From Paenibacillus sp. ACRRX (GTDB lineage Bacteria > Bacillota > Bacilli > Paenibacillales > Paenibacillaceae): a DNA stretch of 64,000 nt. The notes under the pieces were generated by a model. That model saw nothing but the letters and a program-made list of their open reading frames with translations, made no database searches and was not told the DNA's origin. The stretch is from positions 62,001-126,000 of the forward strand of contig NZ_JAKRNK010000010.1 in the NCBI RefSeq assembly GCF_022346885.1, given 5' to 3'. This document shows, piece by piece, positions 39,145-48,555 of this stretch. Numbering within the stretch: position 1 is the stretch's first letter; every line of letters begins with the position of its first letter. The position numbers and the translations under genes were made by a program.

Positions 39145-40083
39145 TTAATACATCTGTTCTTTATAGAAAAAGCCAAACGACAGCTCCCGCTCAGGATCTT
39201 GTACAAGACGAATACGCTCCATCCATTCTGGACGGAACTCATATCCTGTTGGGTCTGCCGCGTATGCATCAATTGCTTCGCGGTACACACGAATGACCTC
39301 TTCATTGTAAGCAGCCGATTTAAATAAGCCTTCGATTTTGAAGCTGTCCAGTCCTGCATCCAACAGCAGCTTCAGATCCTCAAGGATGCACATATCATCA
39401 GAACTCATAATATGAGTCCCGTTCTCATCCTCATAGACAGGGAATTTCTCCTCCTGACGCTCTTGCTCAATAAGGAACAATTTACGATCCCGTCCAACTT
39501 TTGCTGTCTCTTCTTCCTGACCGATATGGCGTAAATAGTGCTGAACAAGATGGCGTTTCGAATGATAAATATTGGTCATGCCGTGCACCTGAACTTCTAC
39601 TTCCATGTCTGGAAGATACCGTTTCATTTCCTGCACTTGTTCCATATTCAGTTCGCGAGCCAATACGATACGGCTGGAACCACGTTTTTGCCAATAACGG
39701 GCCGTCGCATAATTCGTAGATGTCATCTCTGCATTCCAGTGCAGCCTTAAGCTTGGTGCTGAGCTCCTTATCGTCATCAATACGGCAGGATCACCATAAA
39801 TAACCGCATCAACTCCAATACGTTCAATGGCTGTCAGGTATGCGGGAAGGTCTTTTAAGGCATCATTATGCAAAATATTGTTCACAGCAACGTACAATTT
39901 GGCATGATACTTACGTACGATTGGCATAGCCAATTCAATATCAGCAAGTGTCATCTGACCTGGCATACGCATGCCATATATCGATTCACCAACAATAACC
40001 GCCGTTGCGCCAGCCTTAAGAAATCGTTCAACTTCCTCCAGCGAGCCTGCAGTTATCAGCAGTTCAGGTTTTGTTGTCATCAT
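39145..40083 (-). CDS. trhP1: peptidase U32-family tRNA hydroxylation protein (YrrN/TrhP1-like)
   Basis: About 312 aa, the shorter partner of the following U32 protein, with the same barrel start PELLITAGSLEEVERFLKAG and VQVHGMTNIYHSKR at the place of the U32 signature. The frame is open 21 codons further and would overlap mltG. Start at ATG 40083 or 40080, after AAGTGGTGAG, removes the overlap. In B. subtilis yrrM lies between mltG and yrrN; here it is absent and only ten bases separate the genes. Confidence 0.87.
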   Translation of the reverse strand: MMTTKPELLITAGSLEEVERFLKAGATAVIVGESIYGMRMPGQMTLADIELAMPIVRKYHAKLYVAVNNILHNDALKDLPAYLTAIERIGVDAVIYGDPAVLMTIRSSAPSLRLHWNAEMTSTNYATARYWQKRGSSRIVLARELNMEQVQEMKRYLPDMEVEVQVHGMTNIYHSKRHLVQHYLRHIGQEEETAKVGRDRKLFLIEQERQEEKFPVYEDENGTHIMSSDDMCILEDLKLLLDAGLDSFKIEGLFKSAAYNEEVIRVYREAIDAYAADPTGYEFRPEWMERIRLVQDPERELSFGFFYKEQMY

Positions 40084-40093
40084 ACTCACCACT

Positions 40094-41143
40094 TTACTGT
40101 TTACTTTTCTCGATGTTACGCAGATGTTCTGCATAAGTCTTTGCAAATAAATGAGACTGCGTTCCGTCCTTTTTCGTTACATAATAGAGAAAATCAGTTG
40201 TCTCTGGATGAAGCGCCGCTTCAATCGAAGCGATGCTCGGACTTGCAATAGGACCTGGCGGCAGCCCATCTATTTTATAGGTGTTATAGGGACTGTCAAT
40301 TTCTAAATCCTTATAAAACAGCCGCTCCTTTGGCTTGTCCAGCGCGTATTGAACGGTAGCATCAATCTGGAGAGGCATTTTCTCCGTGAAAATGCGATTA
40401 TAAATAACACCCGCAACGATCGGCCTTTCTTCATCCACGACGACCTCACGTTCCACGAGAGAAGCCACAGTGAGCAATTCATGAAGCGTTAACCCTTTCT
40501 TCTTCAGATCAGCTTCCCAGTTGGCCAGTTGCGCAATCTTTTTCTCCGTCTCCTGAAGCATACGGTCTACAATTTCTTGAGCAGAGCTTCCTTTTTTCAT
40601 CTCGTAAGTTTCCGGGAACAAATAGCCTTCAAGTGAATGCTTGATATTTGTATCCTTTGGGAGCTTGATTTGGAAAGGCAGTCCCTCAACGTCAGCTGCC
40701 GCATCATCTATTGCCTTCATAAAAGCAGACTGTTCAACGATTCCTTTGCTGCTTAGCTCCGAAGCAATCTGTTCTACTGTGTAGCCCTCTGGAATCGTAA
40801 AACGAACCATTTCTTCTTTAACGACGTCACCACTATTTAAGCTTGCGATGATAGCATCATAGTCAACACCTGGCCGAAATACATATTTCCCTGCCATAAA
40901 CTTTGAGCCTTCACCGTTCATTTTCAAATACACTTTAAATAATGCAGCGTTCTTAATGATTCCGTTTTTCTCTAACTGTTCAGCAATGGCACCCGTGCCT
41001 GATCCGCGTTCAATCAAAACCTGAACATCTGTATCCTGCTTAGCAGTTGGCTGCATGCCGTTCCAAACGTACCATACGCCTCCTCCTGCAAGAAGCATTA
41101 ACAAAATGAAGACCACAAGTGTAACTTTAATCCCTTTCCTCAT
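40094..41143 (-). CDS. mltG: endolytic murein transglycosylase
   Basis: About 349 aa (YceG/MltG family). One N-terminal membrane anchor (VTLVVFILLMLLAGGGVWYV) is followed by an external LysM-like region and the catalytic domain with EGYLFPETY, the catalytic Glu in TVASLVERE, and PYNTY...GLPPGPIASP. It cuts nascent glycan strands. ATG 41143 has GGGAG nine bases upstream; the upstream ATG 41161 lacks a site. A terminator-like hairpin ends only about 20 bases before this start, which is unusual inside this conserved gene cluster. Confidence 0.93.
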   Translation of the reverse strand: MRKGIKVTLVVFILLMLLAGGGVWYVWNGMQPTAKQDTDVQVLIERGSGTGAIAEQLEKNGIIKNAALFKVYLKMNGEGSKFMAGKYVFRPGVDYDAIIASLNSGDVVKEEMVRFTIPEGYTVEQIASELSSKGIVEQSAFMKAIDDAAADVEGLPFQIKLPKDTNIKHSLEGYLFPETYEMKKGSSAQEIVDRMLQETEKKIAQLANWEADLKKKGLTLHELLTVASLVEREVVVDEERPIVAGVIYNRIFTEKMPLQIDATVQYALDKPKERLFYKDLEIDSPYNTYKIDGLPPGPIASPSIASIEAALHPETTDFLYYVTKKDGTQSHLFAKTYAEHLRNIEKSKQ

Positions 41144-41163
41144 GACATCACTCTCCCACATGG

Positions 41164-41194
41164 AAAAAAGAGCGGTTGCTGCCGCTCTCTTTTG
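41164..41194 (-). terminator. terminator-like hairpin directly upstream of mltG
   Basis: On the minus strand GAGCGG pairs with CCGCTC (extended by AGA/TCT) around a six-base loop, followed by six T residues, between the DUF1292 genes and mltG. Confidence 0.75.
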
Positions 41195-41223
41195 TAAGTT
41201 ATTGAATTGTACAGAGACAGCTG

Positions 41224-41526
41224 TTATCCGTCAAGCTCTTCGGAATAGGCAAGCTCGTCAAATTGCTCCATAGCATCTTCCCATTCCTCGTCGCTCTCGA
41301 TCGTTTCCAGCTGCCAACCGCCTGCTGCATCTTCTGTAATACGAAGTACATCAGCATCCTCGTCGCCGTCCACTGCTTGAACAACAGCGTACGCTTTATC
41401 GCTCATCTCAAATTCTGCTAACAAATCAAATACACGGCTCTTGCCGGATTCATCTGTCATCTCTAACGAATTTCCGTATGTTTGCGACAAACGATCAATA
41501 AGTGTAACCTCATGCTGTTCGCTCAC
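41224..41526 (-). CDS. DUF1292-family acidic protein (second copy)
   Basis: 100 aa, strongly acidic, starting at GTG with GAGGAG eight bases upstream. Its core (VFDLLAEFEMSDKAYAVVQA, then a beta strand and an EEWEDAMEQFDEL helix) matches the DUF1292 pattern of its upstream neighbour, from which it is separated by two bases. It is probably a diverged duplicate. Function unknown; the last gene before the hairpin in front of mltG. Confidence 0.85.
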   Translation of the reverse strand: MSEQHEVTLIDRLSQTYGNSLEMTDESGKSRVFDLLAEFEMSDKAYAVVQAVDGDEDADVLRITEDAAGGWQLETIESDEEWEDAMEQFDELAYSEELDG

Positions 41527-41528
41527 CG

Positions 41529-41822
41529 TTAATTCTCCTCTTCGTTGTCCACTAACGTATTAAATGTCTCTTCTACGATATTCCACTCTTCTTCATCTTC
41601 GATAATGAAGAGCTTCAAATCTTCGCCGTCTTCTTCGTAACGGAAAGCGTATACTTCATCCGCCTCTTCGTCCGCAGCGTCCACGGGCACAACCATCATG
41701 TACTTATTGTCAGAACCATCAACCTCAAATTTCATGATGACTTCAAATTCTTCTTCATTTCCCTCATCATCCGGGATATAAATGATTTCTGGTTCTTCAT
41801 GTTCATGTTTGTCCTGTGTCAT
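41529..41822 (-). CDS. yrzB: DUF1292-family acidic protein (YrzB-like)
   Basis: 97 aa, very rich in Asp and Glu (EEEWNIVEETFNTLVDNEEE near the end). It occupies the place of B. subtilis yrzB between ruvX (yrrK) and mltG (yrrL). GAGGGG lies eight bases before the ATG, and the gap to ruvX is 12 bases. Cytoplasmic, function unknown. Confidence 0.88.
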   Translation of the reverse strand: MTQDKHEHEEPEIIYIPDDEGNEEEFEVIMKFEVDGSDNKYMMVVPVDAADEEADEVYAFRYEEDGEDLKLFIIEDEEEWNIVEETFNTLVDNEEEN

Positions 41823-41834
41823 GTTCTAAACCCC

Positions 41835-42251
41835 TCACCTTCTAGATTGATAGTCGAGATATGTTTGTAAAATGATTGTAGCTGCCATCTTATCGACAAC
41901 TTGTCTGCGCTTCTTGCGACTTACATCAGCTTCAATTAATGTTCGTTCCGCTGACACGGTGCTTAAGCGCTCATCCCATAGGTGAACGGGCAAGCCAAAC
42001 GACTGCTTTAACGTCTCGGCGAATGACATACTGATCTCGCCACGCGGGCCGATCGAGCCATTCATATTTTTCGGCAGGCCAAGGACAATTTCCTCTACCT
42101 CATGTTCCTTCACAAGGGTTTCCAGACGACGCATATCATCTTCGTCATTCCGACGTACGATAACTTCTAGTCCTTGTGCAGTCCAACCGAAGGCATCGCT
42201 TACGGCTACACCGATTTTGCGATCCCCATAATCCAAACCAAGAATCCTCAT
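41835..42251 (-). CDS. ruvX: RuvX/YqgF-family RNase H-fold protein
   Basis: 138 aa, normal length. The first acidic residue is in [15 protein letters not shown], the Glu in [12 protein letters not shown], then [10 protein letters not shown] and the last Asp in [15 protein letters not shown]. These are the catalytic acidic residues of the RNase H-like fold. It is a putative Holliday-junction resolvase; relatives also act in rRNA processing. TAGGAG is six bases before the ATG. It is part of the alaS-ireB-ruvX-yrzB cluster. Confidence 0.93.
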   Translation of the reverse strand: MRILGLDYGDRKIGVAVSDAFGWTAQGLEVIVRRNDEDDMRRLETLVKEHEVEEIVLGLPKNMNGSIGPRGEISMSFAETLKQSFGLPVHLWDERLSTVSAERTLIEADVSRKKRRQVVDKMAATIILQTYLDYQSRR

Positions 42252-42314
42252 CTTTGTCTCCTACAACTCATGTTTGCCAGTGAATACCAGCATTCCGGCA
42301 AACAACCAGCCGGT

Positions 42315-42575
42315 CTAGCGATGATGGTTCAAATAAAAACGAACCAATTCCTCAATCAACTCATCCCGCTCTTTCTTGCGCACAAGACTTCGAGCGTTAT
42401 TATGACGTGGAATATAAGCGGGATCTCCAGACAGCAGGTAACCGACGATTTGGTTGATGGGGTTGTATTCCTTCTCTTGCAGCGCATCATACACTGACAA
42501 CAAGATGTCTTGACTAGATACTTCCTGCTCATCCGCTTTGACATTAAACTTCATCGTCTTATCCATTGAATTCAT
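42315..42575 (-). CDS. IreB/YrzL-family regulatory phosphoprotein
   Basis: 86-89 aa. The region [23 protein letters not shown] followed by the helical [27 protein letters not shown], split here, is characteristic of IreB. In Enterococcus this protein is phosphorylated on N-terminal threonines by the PASTA kinase IreK and affects cephalosporin resistance. ATG 42575 with GCGAGG eight bases upstream is preferred to the GTG three codons earlier. It lies between alaS and ruvX as in Bacillus (yrzL). Confidence 0.9.
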   Translation of the reverse strand: MNSMDKTMKFNVKADEQEVSSQDILLSVYDALQEKEYNPINQIVGYLLSGDPAYIPRHNNARSLVRKKERDELIEELVRFYLNHHR

Positions 42576-42685
42576 CGTCGACACCTCGCTTTACTCTTAT
42601 CATAACACATACCCCAATAAACAAGAAAATATTCCATCTAAACCTTGTTTCTTTAAAAACAGTTTGTGGCAAATTGATGAAACCT

Positions 42686-42726
42686 GGACTACACCTGCGT
42701 CCATCAACATATGTCAGGTATAGTCC
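42686..42726 (-). terminator. stem-loop after alaS
   Basis: GGACTA-ACCTG pairs with CAGGT-TAGTCC with one mismatch. The flank is not T-rich, so it may be a weak terminator or an mRNA-processing stem between alaS and ireB. Confidence 0.4.
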
Positions 42727-42758
42727 ATCGCCGCAGCTTTAGGTAATCAATTTCGGAC

Positions 42759-45389
42759 TTAAACGCCCGCTTGACTGCTGACAAGCTGTTCCACAAGCGC
42801 TAATGCATCCTGCAGCTTATCAGCGTTCTTGCCACCAGCTTGCGCCATGTCCGGTCGACCGCCCCCGCCTCCGCCAGCGACTGCAGCAATTTCTTTAATC
42901 ATTTTGCCAGCGTGAAACCCTTGCTTCACTAACTCAGGCGCTACTGACACAACAAAGTTAACTTTGTCTTCATGAACTGCGCCTAATACCACGATTGCAC
43001 TAGGAAGCTTGGACTTTAATTCATCTGCTGTTGTCCGCAGCGCATCCATGCTATTAGCATTAACAGCTGCTGTCAATACAGAGACACCAGCAATTGTGCG
43101 AATCTGATCCGTCAATTGGCCTGCTTCAATACTTGACAGTTTGGCATTCAAAGATTCATTCTCGCGTGCCAATTCTTTCTCGCGTGCAAACATCGCTTCC
43201 ACGCGTTTAGGTACATCATTGATGTTGGATTTCAATAGTCCTGCCGCTTGCTTGAGCACATCTAATTGCTGCTCCATATATTCATACGCATGACGACCGG
43301 TAACGGCTTCAATTCTTCTTACGCCAGAACCGATTCCGCTTTCGCTAATCAATTTGAACAGTCCAATCTCGGATGTATTGGACACATGACATCCGCCGCA
43401 AAGTTCAATACTATATCGACCTACTTGCACGACACGCACCACATCGCCGTATTTCTCGCCGAAGAGAGCCATCGCTCCCATCGCCTTAGCATCGTCAATA
43501 GACTTTTGCTCAATAACGACAGGCGTACCTTTCCAGATCTGCTCATTTACACGGCGCTCAATCTCCGCCAATTCCTCTGGTTGTATGCTGCCAAGCTGTG
43601 TAAAGTCAAAACGCAAGCGCTCAGACTCTACGAGAGAACCCGCTTGGTTAACATGTTCTCCCAGGACGTCTTTCAACGCACGGTGCAGCAAATGAGTTGC
43701 CGTATGGTTCTTGATGAGTTCCTCGCGCTCAGAACGATCTACAGCAGCTTCAAGGGTGCTGCCCGAACGGAGCGTCCCTGCTTCTACTTTAACCATGTGA
43801 ACATGCTGCCCATGAGGCGCTTTCTTCACACCCGTCACGACCGTCTTTAAATCGGACGCCGTTAATGTGCCGTTGTCACTTACTTGTCCACCGCTTTCCG
43901 CATAAAAAGGAGTGCGGTCTAGAATGACCTGAACCGTTGCACCAGCAGCAGCTTCCTCAACTAACTCATCATCCAAAATGATGGCCAATACATTGGCATT
44001 GGTCACCAACTCATTGTATCCAACAAACTCACTTTTAGTCGTAAATTCTGCCAACGGTCCGCCTTGCACCTTCATGCTCTCCGACTCTTGTCGAGCTGCA
44101 CGAGCACGGTCACGCTGCTCCTGCATCGAAGCATCAAAACCCTCACGGTCTACGGTCAGGCCATGCTCACTTGCATAGTCTTCCGTCAGATCAAATGGGA
44201 AACCATACGTATCATACAATTTAAACGCTTCCGGTCCACTAATTTGGGAGCGGCCTTCTTTCTTCGCCGCAGCAGCCATCTCTGACAAAATCGCTAGACC
44301 ATCTGTTAACGTCTCATGAAAACGTTCTTCTTCATTTTTAATCACTTTCTCGATAAATTCACGTTTTTCAACGACTTCAGGGTAGTATACACCCATCACA
44401 TCGCCAACCGTTTTTACGAGTTCTACCATAAATGGACGCTCTACGCCAAGCATTTTACCATATCGCACTGCGCGGCGAAGTAAACGGCGAATAACATACC
44501 CACGTCCTTCATTAGACGGCAGCACGCCATCTCCTACTGCAAATACAACCGTACGAACATGATCCGCGATAACTTTAAACGCAACGTCCAGTTCTGGATT
44601 TGATTTGTATGGAATACCTGCAATTCGGCTTGTTTCTTCAATTATCGGCATAAAAAGATCGGTATCAAAGTTCGATTCTACATTTTGCAAAATCGAGGCG
44701 AAGCGCTCCAAGCCCGCACCTGTATCTATATTTTTGTTCGGAAGCGGTGTATAACTTCCATCTTTATTATGATTATATTGCGAGAATACTAAATTCCACA
44801 CTTCCAGATAGCGTTCGTTCTCACCGCTCGGATAATTCTCAGGGTCGTTAGGATCACCATACGACTCTCCACGATCATAGAAAATTTCTGTACAAGGTCC
44901 ACATGGGCCTTCACCGATATCCCAGAAATTATCCTCTGTTTTTACGATATGATCAGCGGGAACGCCAATCTTCTCATTCCAAAGGCGGTATGCTTCTTCA
45001 TCATCAGGATGTACAGTTACATACAACAGACTTGGATCAAATCCGATCCATTCTTTGCTCGTTAAAAATTCCCATGCCCATGTAATAACCTCTTCTTTAA
45101 AGTAATCACCAATTGAGAAATTTCCCAGCATCTCGAAAAATGTATGGTGACGTCTTGTCTTGCCCACATTTTCGATATCATTGGTACGGATGCACTTCTG
45201 TGAATTCGCAATCCGAGGATTATCCGGTTTAACACGTCCGTCAAAATAAGGCTTCAACGGAGCCATTCCGGCATTAATCCAGAGCAAGGAAGGATCATTA
45301 TGGGGAACAAGCGACGCACTTGGTTCAACATGATGTCCCTTACTTTCAAAAAACGCTAACCATTTAGCACGAATTTCACTAGCTTTCAT
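42759..45389 (-). CDS. alaS: alanyl-tRNA synthetase
   Basis: Charges tRNA-Ala. 876 aa, full length. The class II catalytic domain starts [21 protein letters not shown]. The editing domain has the zinc-type motif HTATHLLH and CGGCHV, and the C-terminal part has a glycine-rich [17 protein letters not shown] segment as in all AlaRS. TAGGAGG lies seven bases before the ATG. Expression is controlled by a T-box leader directly upstream. It heads the ireB-ruvX-yrzB-mltG series. Confidence 0.97.
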   Translation of the reverse strand: MKASEIRAKWLAFFESKGHHVEPSASLVPHNDPSLLWINAGMAPLKPYFDGRVKPDNPRIANSQKCIRTNDIENVGKTRRHHTFFEMLGNFSIGDYFKEEVITWAWEFLTSKEWIGFDPSLLYVTVHPDDEEAYRLWNEKIGVPADHIVKTEDNFWDIGEGPCGPCTEIFYDRGESYGDPNDPENYPSGENERYLEVWNLVFSQYNHNKDGSYTPLPNKNIDTGAGLERFASILQNVESNFDTDLFMPIIEETSRIAGIPYKSNPELDVAFKVIADHVRTVVFAVGDGVLPSNEGRGYVIRRLLRRAVRYGKMLGVERPFMVELVKTVGDVMGVYYPEVVEKREFIEKVIKNEEERFHETLTDGLAILSEMAAAAKKEGRSQISGPEAFKLYDTYGFPFDLTEDYASEHGLTVDREGFDASMQEQRDRARAARQESESMKVQGGPLAEFTTKSEFVGYNELVTNANVLAIILDDELVEEAAAGATVQVILDRTPFYAESGGQVSDNGTLTASDLKTVVTGVKKAPHGQHVHMVKVEAGTLRSGSTLEAAVDRSEREELIKNHTATHLLHRALKDVLGEHVNQAGSLVESERLRFDFTQLGSIQPEELAEIERRVNEQIWKGTPVVIEQKSIDDAKAMGAMALFGEKYGDVVRVVQVGRYSIELCGGCHVSNTSEIGLFKLISESGIGSGVRRIEAVTGRHAYEYMEQQLDVLKQAAGLLKSNINDVPKRVEAMFAREKELARENESLNAKLSSIEAGQLTDQIRTIAGVSVLTAAVNANSMDALRTTADELKSKLPSAIVVLGAVHEDKVNFVVSVAPELVKQGFHAGKMIKEIAAVAGGGGGGRPDMAQAGGKNADKLQDALALVEQLVSSQAGV

Positions 45390-45408
45390 TTGGGATTCCT
45401 CCTATGTG

Positions 45409-45770
45409 AGCAAAAAATAAAAAACGCCCCTGTATATACAGGGACGATGTGTAATCGCGGTACCACCCTGGTTATCGCTGCAACTCACCATGAACGGTGT
45501 GTCTCTTCCTGTCAATGCAGTAAGGTCCCCCACATCGAATCTGACAGGAGAATAATTAGCGATCGCCTCAGCGTTAATAACGGAACGACCCGGTGAAGTC
45601 CATTCACTCTCCGAAACTAGCCTTCGGCTGCTCTTCATGGCAAGGATTCTCTCAGCCTGGCAGTTGAAGACGTTCCACTTGCTCGCACGCCTAGATACGT
45701 ATTGATACGTATTTACTGCTTAGGAATCCTCTCTCTGATCTCAGGGCTGCTGCCTACTCGGTTTCTTCAA
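45409..45770 (-). promoter_or_regulatory. T-box riboswitch sensing uncharged tRNA-Ala
   Basis: The minus strand carries the T-box motif AGGGTGGTACCGCG (45456-45469). A terminator follows it (CGTCCCTG pairing with CAGGGGCG, then T-runs at 45409-45424). At the 5' end GAAAC (45761-45765) pairs with GTTTC and frames a loop with AGTA on one side and GAAG-GCT-A on the other. The specifier is therefore read as GCU, an alanine codon, at 45619-45621. Uncharged tRNA-Ala should favour the antiterminator and alaS expression. Confidence 0.95.
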
Positions 45771-45922
45771 CGATTTTGCATGTTGTATTCAAAATAATAG
45801 TATATCCAATCACATTAGCTTGTCAAATATTCTGTGCACTTTTCGAGTACTTTCACGCCATGTTGTTAGCAGCATATGTAAGCCATTACAATATACATAT
45901 ATTTAACAGCATATGAGTATTG

Positions 45923-46621
45923 TCAATTAGGAAGGGTCAACCACCAAATGCCCGCGCATTCGGGCACTTGTTTTAATTGTTTCTTCGCAATCTCATCTGC
46001 CAATGCATCCCCAAAAAACCATCGTACAAGCTGCTCTGCCTGTACCGCATTCTCAAATTCATAGTCTAATCGTATCCATTTATGGGAGAAACCATACTTC
46101 CCTACTAACTGCTCATAATAAGCTGTCAAAAATGTAGGCGGAGAAGGTACTTCTTTGCCTGTACCCATCGTTTCCATAATTATTACCGTACCTCCTGGAC
46201 GCACGACACGCCGTAGTTCTTTCATCACCTGCTGCAGGCTGTCCTCCCAAGGACTCGTTAAACAGCTAGAATTCACAATATAACATAGACTCCAACCTGC
46301 TACGACAAGATCAGCGCTATTAGCCTCAAGTGGGATCGATAAGTAATCCGATTGTACAACACGCCAGTTGGACAATCCTGATTCGCTCAGTTTAGCTGAT
46401 GTAATTTGCAGCATGGCTTCAGAAGCATCAAGCGCCACAATTGACTTCGCTTCAGGTGCCAACACCGTCGTCAATCTTCCTGTACCTGCTCCTACATCAA
46501 TCACATCAAGACCTGCATATGATCTAATTTCACGAATAAACGAACCTACCTCTGGCTGCTTAGAAATCATTTCGTCATATTGAGCTGCATCAAATTTATA
46601 AATATAATCATGCTCTGCCAC
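45923..46621 (-). CDS. class I SAM-dependent methyltransferase
   Basis: About 232 aa. The SAM site is DVIDVGAGTGRLTTVLA, the acidic loop IVALDASEAML, then QSDYLSIPLEANSADLVV and RRVVRPGGTVIIME, the standard order of a Rossmann methyltransferase. The frame is open 24 codons further, but GAGGGGG eight bases before a GTG at 46621 gives the likely start (MAEHDYIYKFD). The substrate is unknown; small-molecule (UbiE/BioC-like) types are closest in layout. No partner gene; followed by the IS1595-like gene on the other strand. Confidence 0.8.
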   Translation of the reverse strand: MAEHDYIYKFDAAQYDEMISKQPEVGSFIREIRSYAGLDVIDVGAGTGRLTTVLAPEAKSIVALDASEAMLQITSAKLSESGLSNWRVVQSDYLSIPLEANSADLVVAGWSLCYIVNSSCLTSPWEDSLQQVMKELRRVVRPGGTVIIMETMGTGKEVPSPPTFLTAYYEQLVGKYGFSHKWIRLDYEFENAVQAEQLVRWFFGDALADEIAKKQLKQVPECAGIWWLTLPN

Positions 46622-47012
46622 TTCCTCTTCCCCCTCATCATGATCACGGTTTGAACATAATGAGCATAAAGGTTTACGCTGTGTAAAGGTCAAGTGATGA
46701 ATATAAAATAATTACTATTGATGTTTTATATATCAGTATCATTATTTACTTATTAAGTATTATGTATATATGTATTAGTACAAGTATTGTGCAAAATGTA
46801 TATTTTATTTCTTCTCAACATCAACAGACCTTCTCTTTTGTATTCCTTAGCAGCACTATCCCGTTGACTCAGAAAATCCCACTAGGACTTATACACTCTG
46901 TTTTTCATCATTAAAGATTCCATCGGGCATGTTCTGTTTCCCCACCAAACAGTGCCTGCTATTGGAGAGTTGATTGGCAAGACATCTTATTAGGAATAAT
47001 CTAACTTATCAC

Positions 47013-47041
47013 TGGACAAAAGAACGTATGTTCTCTATAAT
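47013..47041 (+). promoter_or_regulatory. sigma-A promoter with LexA/SOS box in its spacer
   Basis: TGGACA (47013-47018), 17 bases, TATAAT (47036-47041). The spacer contains GAACGTATGTTC (47022-47033), which fits the Gram-positive LexA consensus CGAACRNRYGTTYC in all 12 inner positions. A bound repressor would cover the promoter. Confidence 0.75.
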
Positions 47042-47099
47042 AAAAGGGAACACTAGTTCCTATTATTATTTCTTTTTTTGGCAAGGAGGCGGCATTCAG

Positions 47100-47954
47100 T
47101 TGAAGGCACTTCATACATATGCTTCATTAGAGCATTTCCAACAGCACTTTCATAGTGAAGATACTTGCATTCAGTACTTATTTCATCAGAAATGGCCTGA
47201 TGGTTATTCTTGTCCGAATTGTCAGCATACACGTTGTTACACCATTCGCTCGCGGCGAATCCCTCTTTATGAATGTCAATTATGTTCTCATCAGACTTCT
47301 CTCACCGTATCAACAGTTATGGAGCGCAGCAGAACAACCTTGCGCAAGTGGTTTACTGCTATCTGGTTCGTTTCCCGCAACGATAAAGGCATTAATGCTG
47401 TACAGTTAAGCTCACTCATCCAAGTGACTTACAAAACCGCGTGGTCTATATTACACAAGATTAGACGTGTGATTTCCAATTATGACGCCCAATCTACTCT
47501 GGACGGACACATAGATGCTGCGCTCACCTTATATGGCCATTCACATCGGTATTTATCCAGCACTACCATTTCCTCTGAGCAGCATCCCTTTATTACTGCC
47601 ATCAGTCATCCATCAGATCAGCATAGCCGCATGGTCAAAATGAAGTTAGTGTATCGCGAATTGATCACAGGGAGGCGGTTACAGCCCTTTGCTTATGAGC
47701 AGTTCAACACTCAGCACTCTTCACCCAATAAGAGCCGATTGATTCCATTTACATCTTACGATCAGCGCGCTCAAGCCGTTCCCATTCAGAACTTAGCTAA
47801 GCAGATGTCAACTTGGCTTAACAACACTTTTCATGGTGTTGGTGTATTACATCTGCAAATGTACCTAGATGAGTATTGCTACCGTTTGAACATCGAAGCT
47901 CAGAATATTTCCACCTGGAGACACCTTTCTAATCTGTGTTGCCAAGTTTATTAA
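47100..47954 (+). CDS. IS1595-like transposase relative, probably catalytically dead, LexA-controlled
   Basis: About 284 aa from a TTG start with AAGGAGG ten bases upstream. Residues about 20-80 form the zinc-ribbon domain of IS1595/ISXO2 transposases (CPNCQH, then YECQLCSHQTSLT). The end (TFHGVGVLHLQMYLDEYCYR) matches the C-terminal part of the same family. The middle lacks the usual VEVDE catalytic motif (it reads HIDAALTLYG), and I see no central catalytic Asp or HTN-x-IE motif. The DNA-binding part is kept while catalysis seems lost. No terminal inverted repeats were found. Its promoter holds an SOS box, and a minisatellite follows. Confidence 0.7.
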   Translation: MKALHTYASLEHFQQHFHSEDTCIQYLFHQKWPDGYSCPNCQHTRCYTIRSRRIPLYECQLCSHQTSLTVSTVMERSRTTLRKWFTAIWFVSRNDKGINAVQLSSLIQVTYKTAWSILHKIRRVISNYDAQSTLDGHIDAALTLYGHSHRYLSSTTISSEQHPFITAISHPSDQHSRMVKMKLVYRELITGRRLQPFAYEQFNTQHSSPNKSRLIPFTSYDQRAQAVPIQNLAKQMSTWLNNTFHGVGVLHLQMYLDEYCYRLNIEAQNISTWRHLSNLCCQVY

Positions 47955-48084
47955 GTCAGATTTTAACAGCATTTCAATATAATCTATAGCTAGCCCGAAC
48001 AGTTAGTTTTGTGCTTACACGTTTTCAGATATTCTCTGTTGGATCCGTGGTTAGAGTAACTCCTATAAGCAGTTCTGTCAGCAG

Positions 48085-48555
48085 TTCTTTTGAGTAACTT
48101 AGTTCATTCAATTTTGTTTGATCAGTTGTTGTATGATTCGACCCTGTTGGATCAATTTTCATTCAGATTTGTTTGATCTGTTCTGTTAGTTCAGCTCTTT
48201 TAGCTCAGTTTGTTCGTTCAGTTCTGTTAGTTCAGTTCATTTAGCTCAGTTCTGGTAGAGCAGTTTTGGTAGTTCAACTCTGTACCTCAACTCTGCTGGT
48301 TCAGCTTTGTTAGTGCAGTTTTGTTAGTTCAACTCTGTACTTCAACTCTGTTGGTTCAGCTTTGTTAGTGCAGTTCTGCTAGTTCAACTCTGTACCTCAA
48401 CTCTGTTGGTTCAGCTTTGTTAGAGCTTTTCCGCTAGTTCAACTCTGTACTTCAATTCTGTTGGTTCAGCTTTGTTAGTGCAGTTCTGCTAGTTCAACTC
48501 TGTACCTCAACTCTGCTGGTTCAGCTTTGTTAGTGCAGTTCTGTTAGTTCAATCT
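48085..48555. repeat. minisatellite: 55-bp tandem repeat built from 11-bp subunits
   Basis: Starting at 48246 a 55-bp unit (with TCAGCTTTGTTAG at 48301, 48356, 48411, 48466 and 48521, exactly 55 apart) occurs about 5.5 times. Each unit is five 11-base variants of TTCAGTTCTGT. The preceding 160 bases are a more decayed form of the same short repeat (TTCTGTTAGTTCAG and relatives). No open frame runs through it. Confidence 0.9.

Noticed and set aside
46974-47099. Upstream extension of the IS1595-like frame (42 codons)
   Set aside because: It would run through the promoter and LexA box; the TTG with AAGGAGG upstream is a better start.
48246-48555. Possible CRISPR array
   Set aside because: Units of 55 bp abut without unique spacers and break down into 11-mers, so this is a minisatellite; no cas gene is near.
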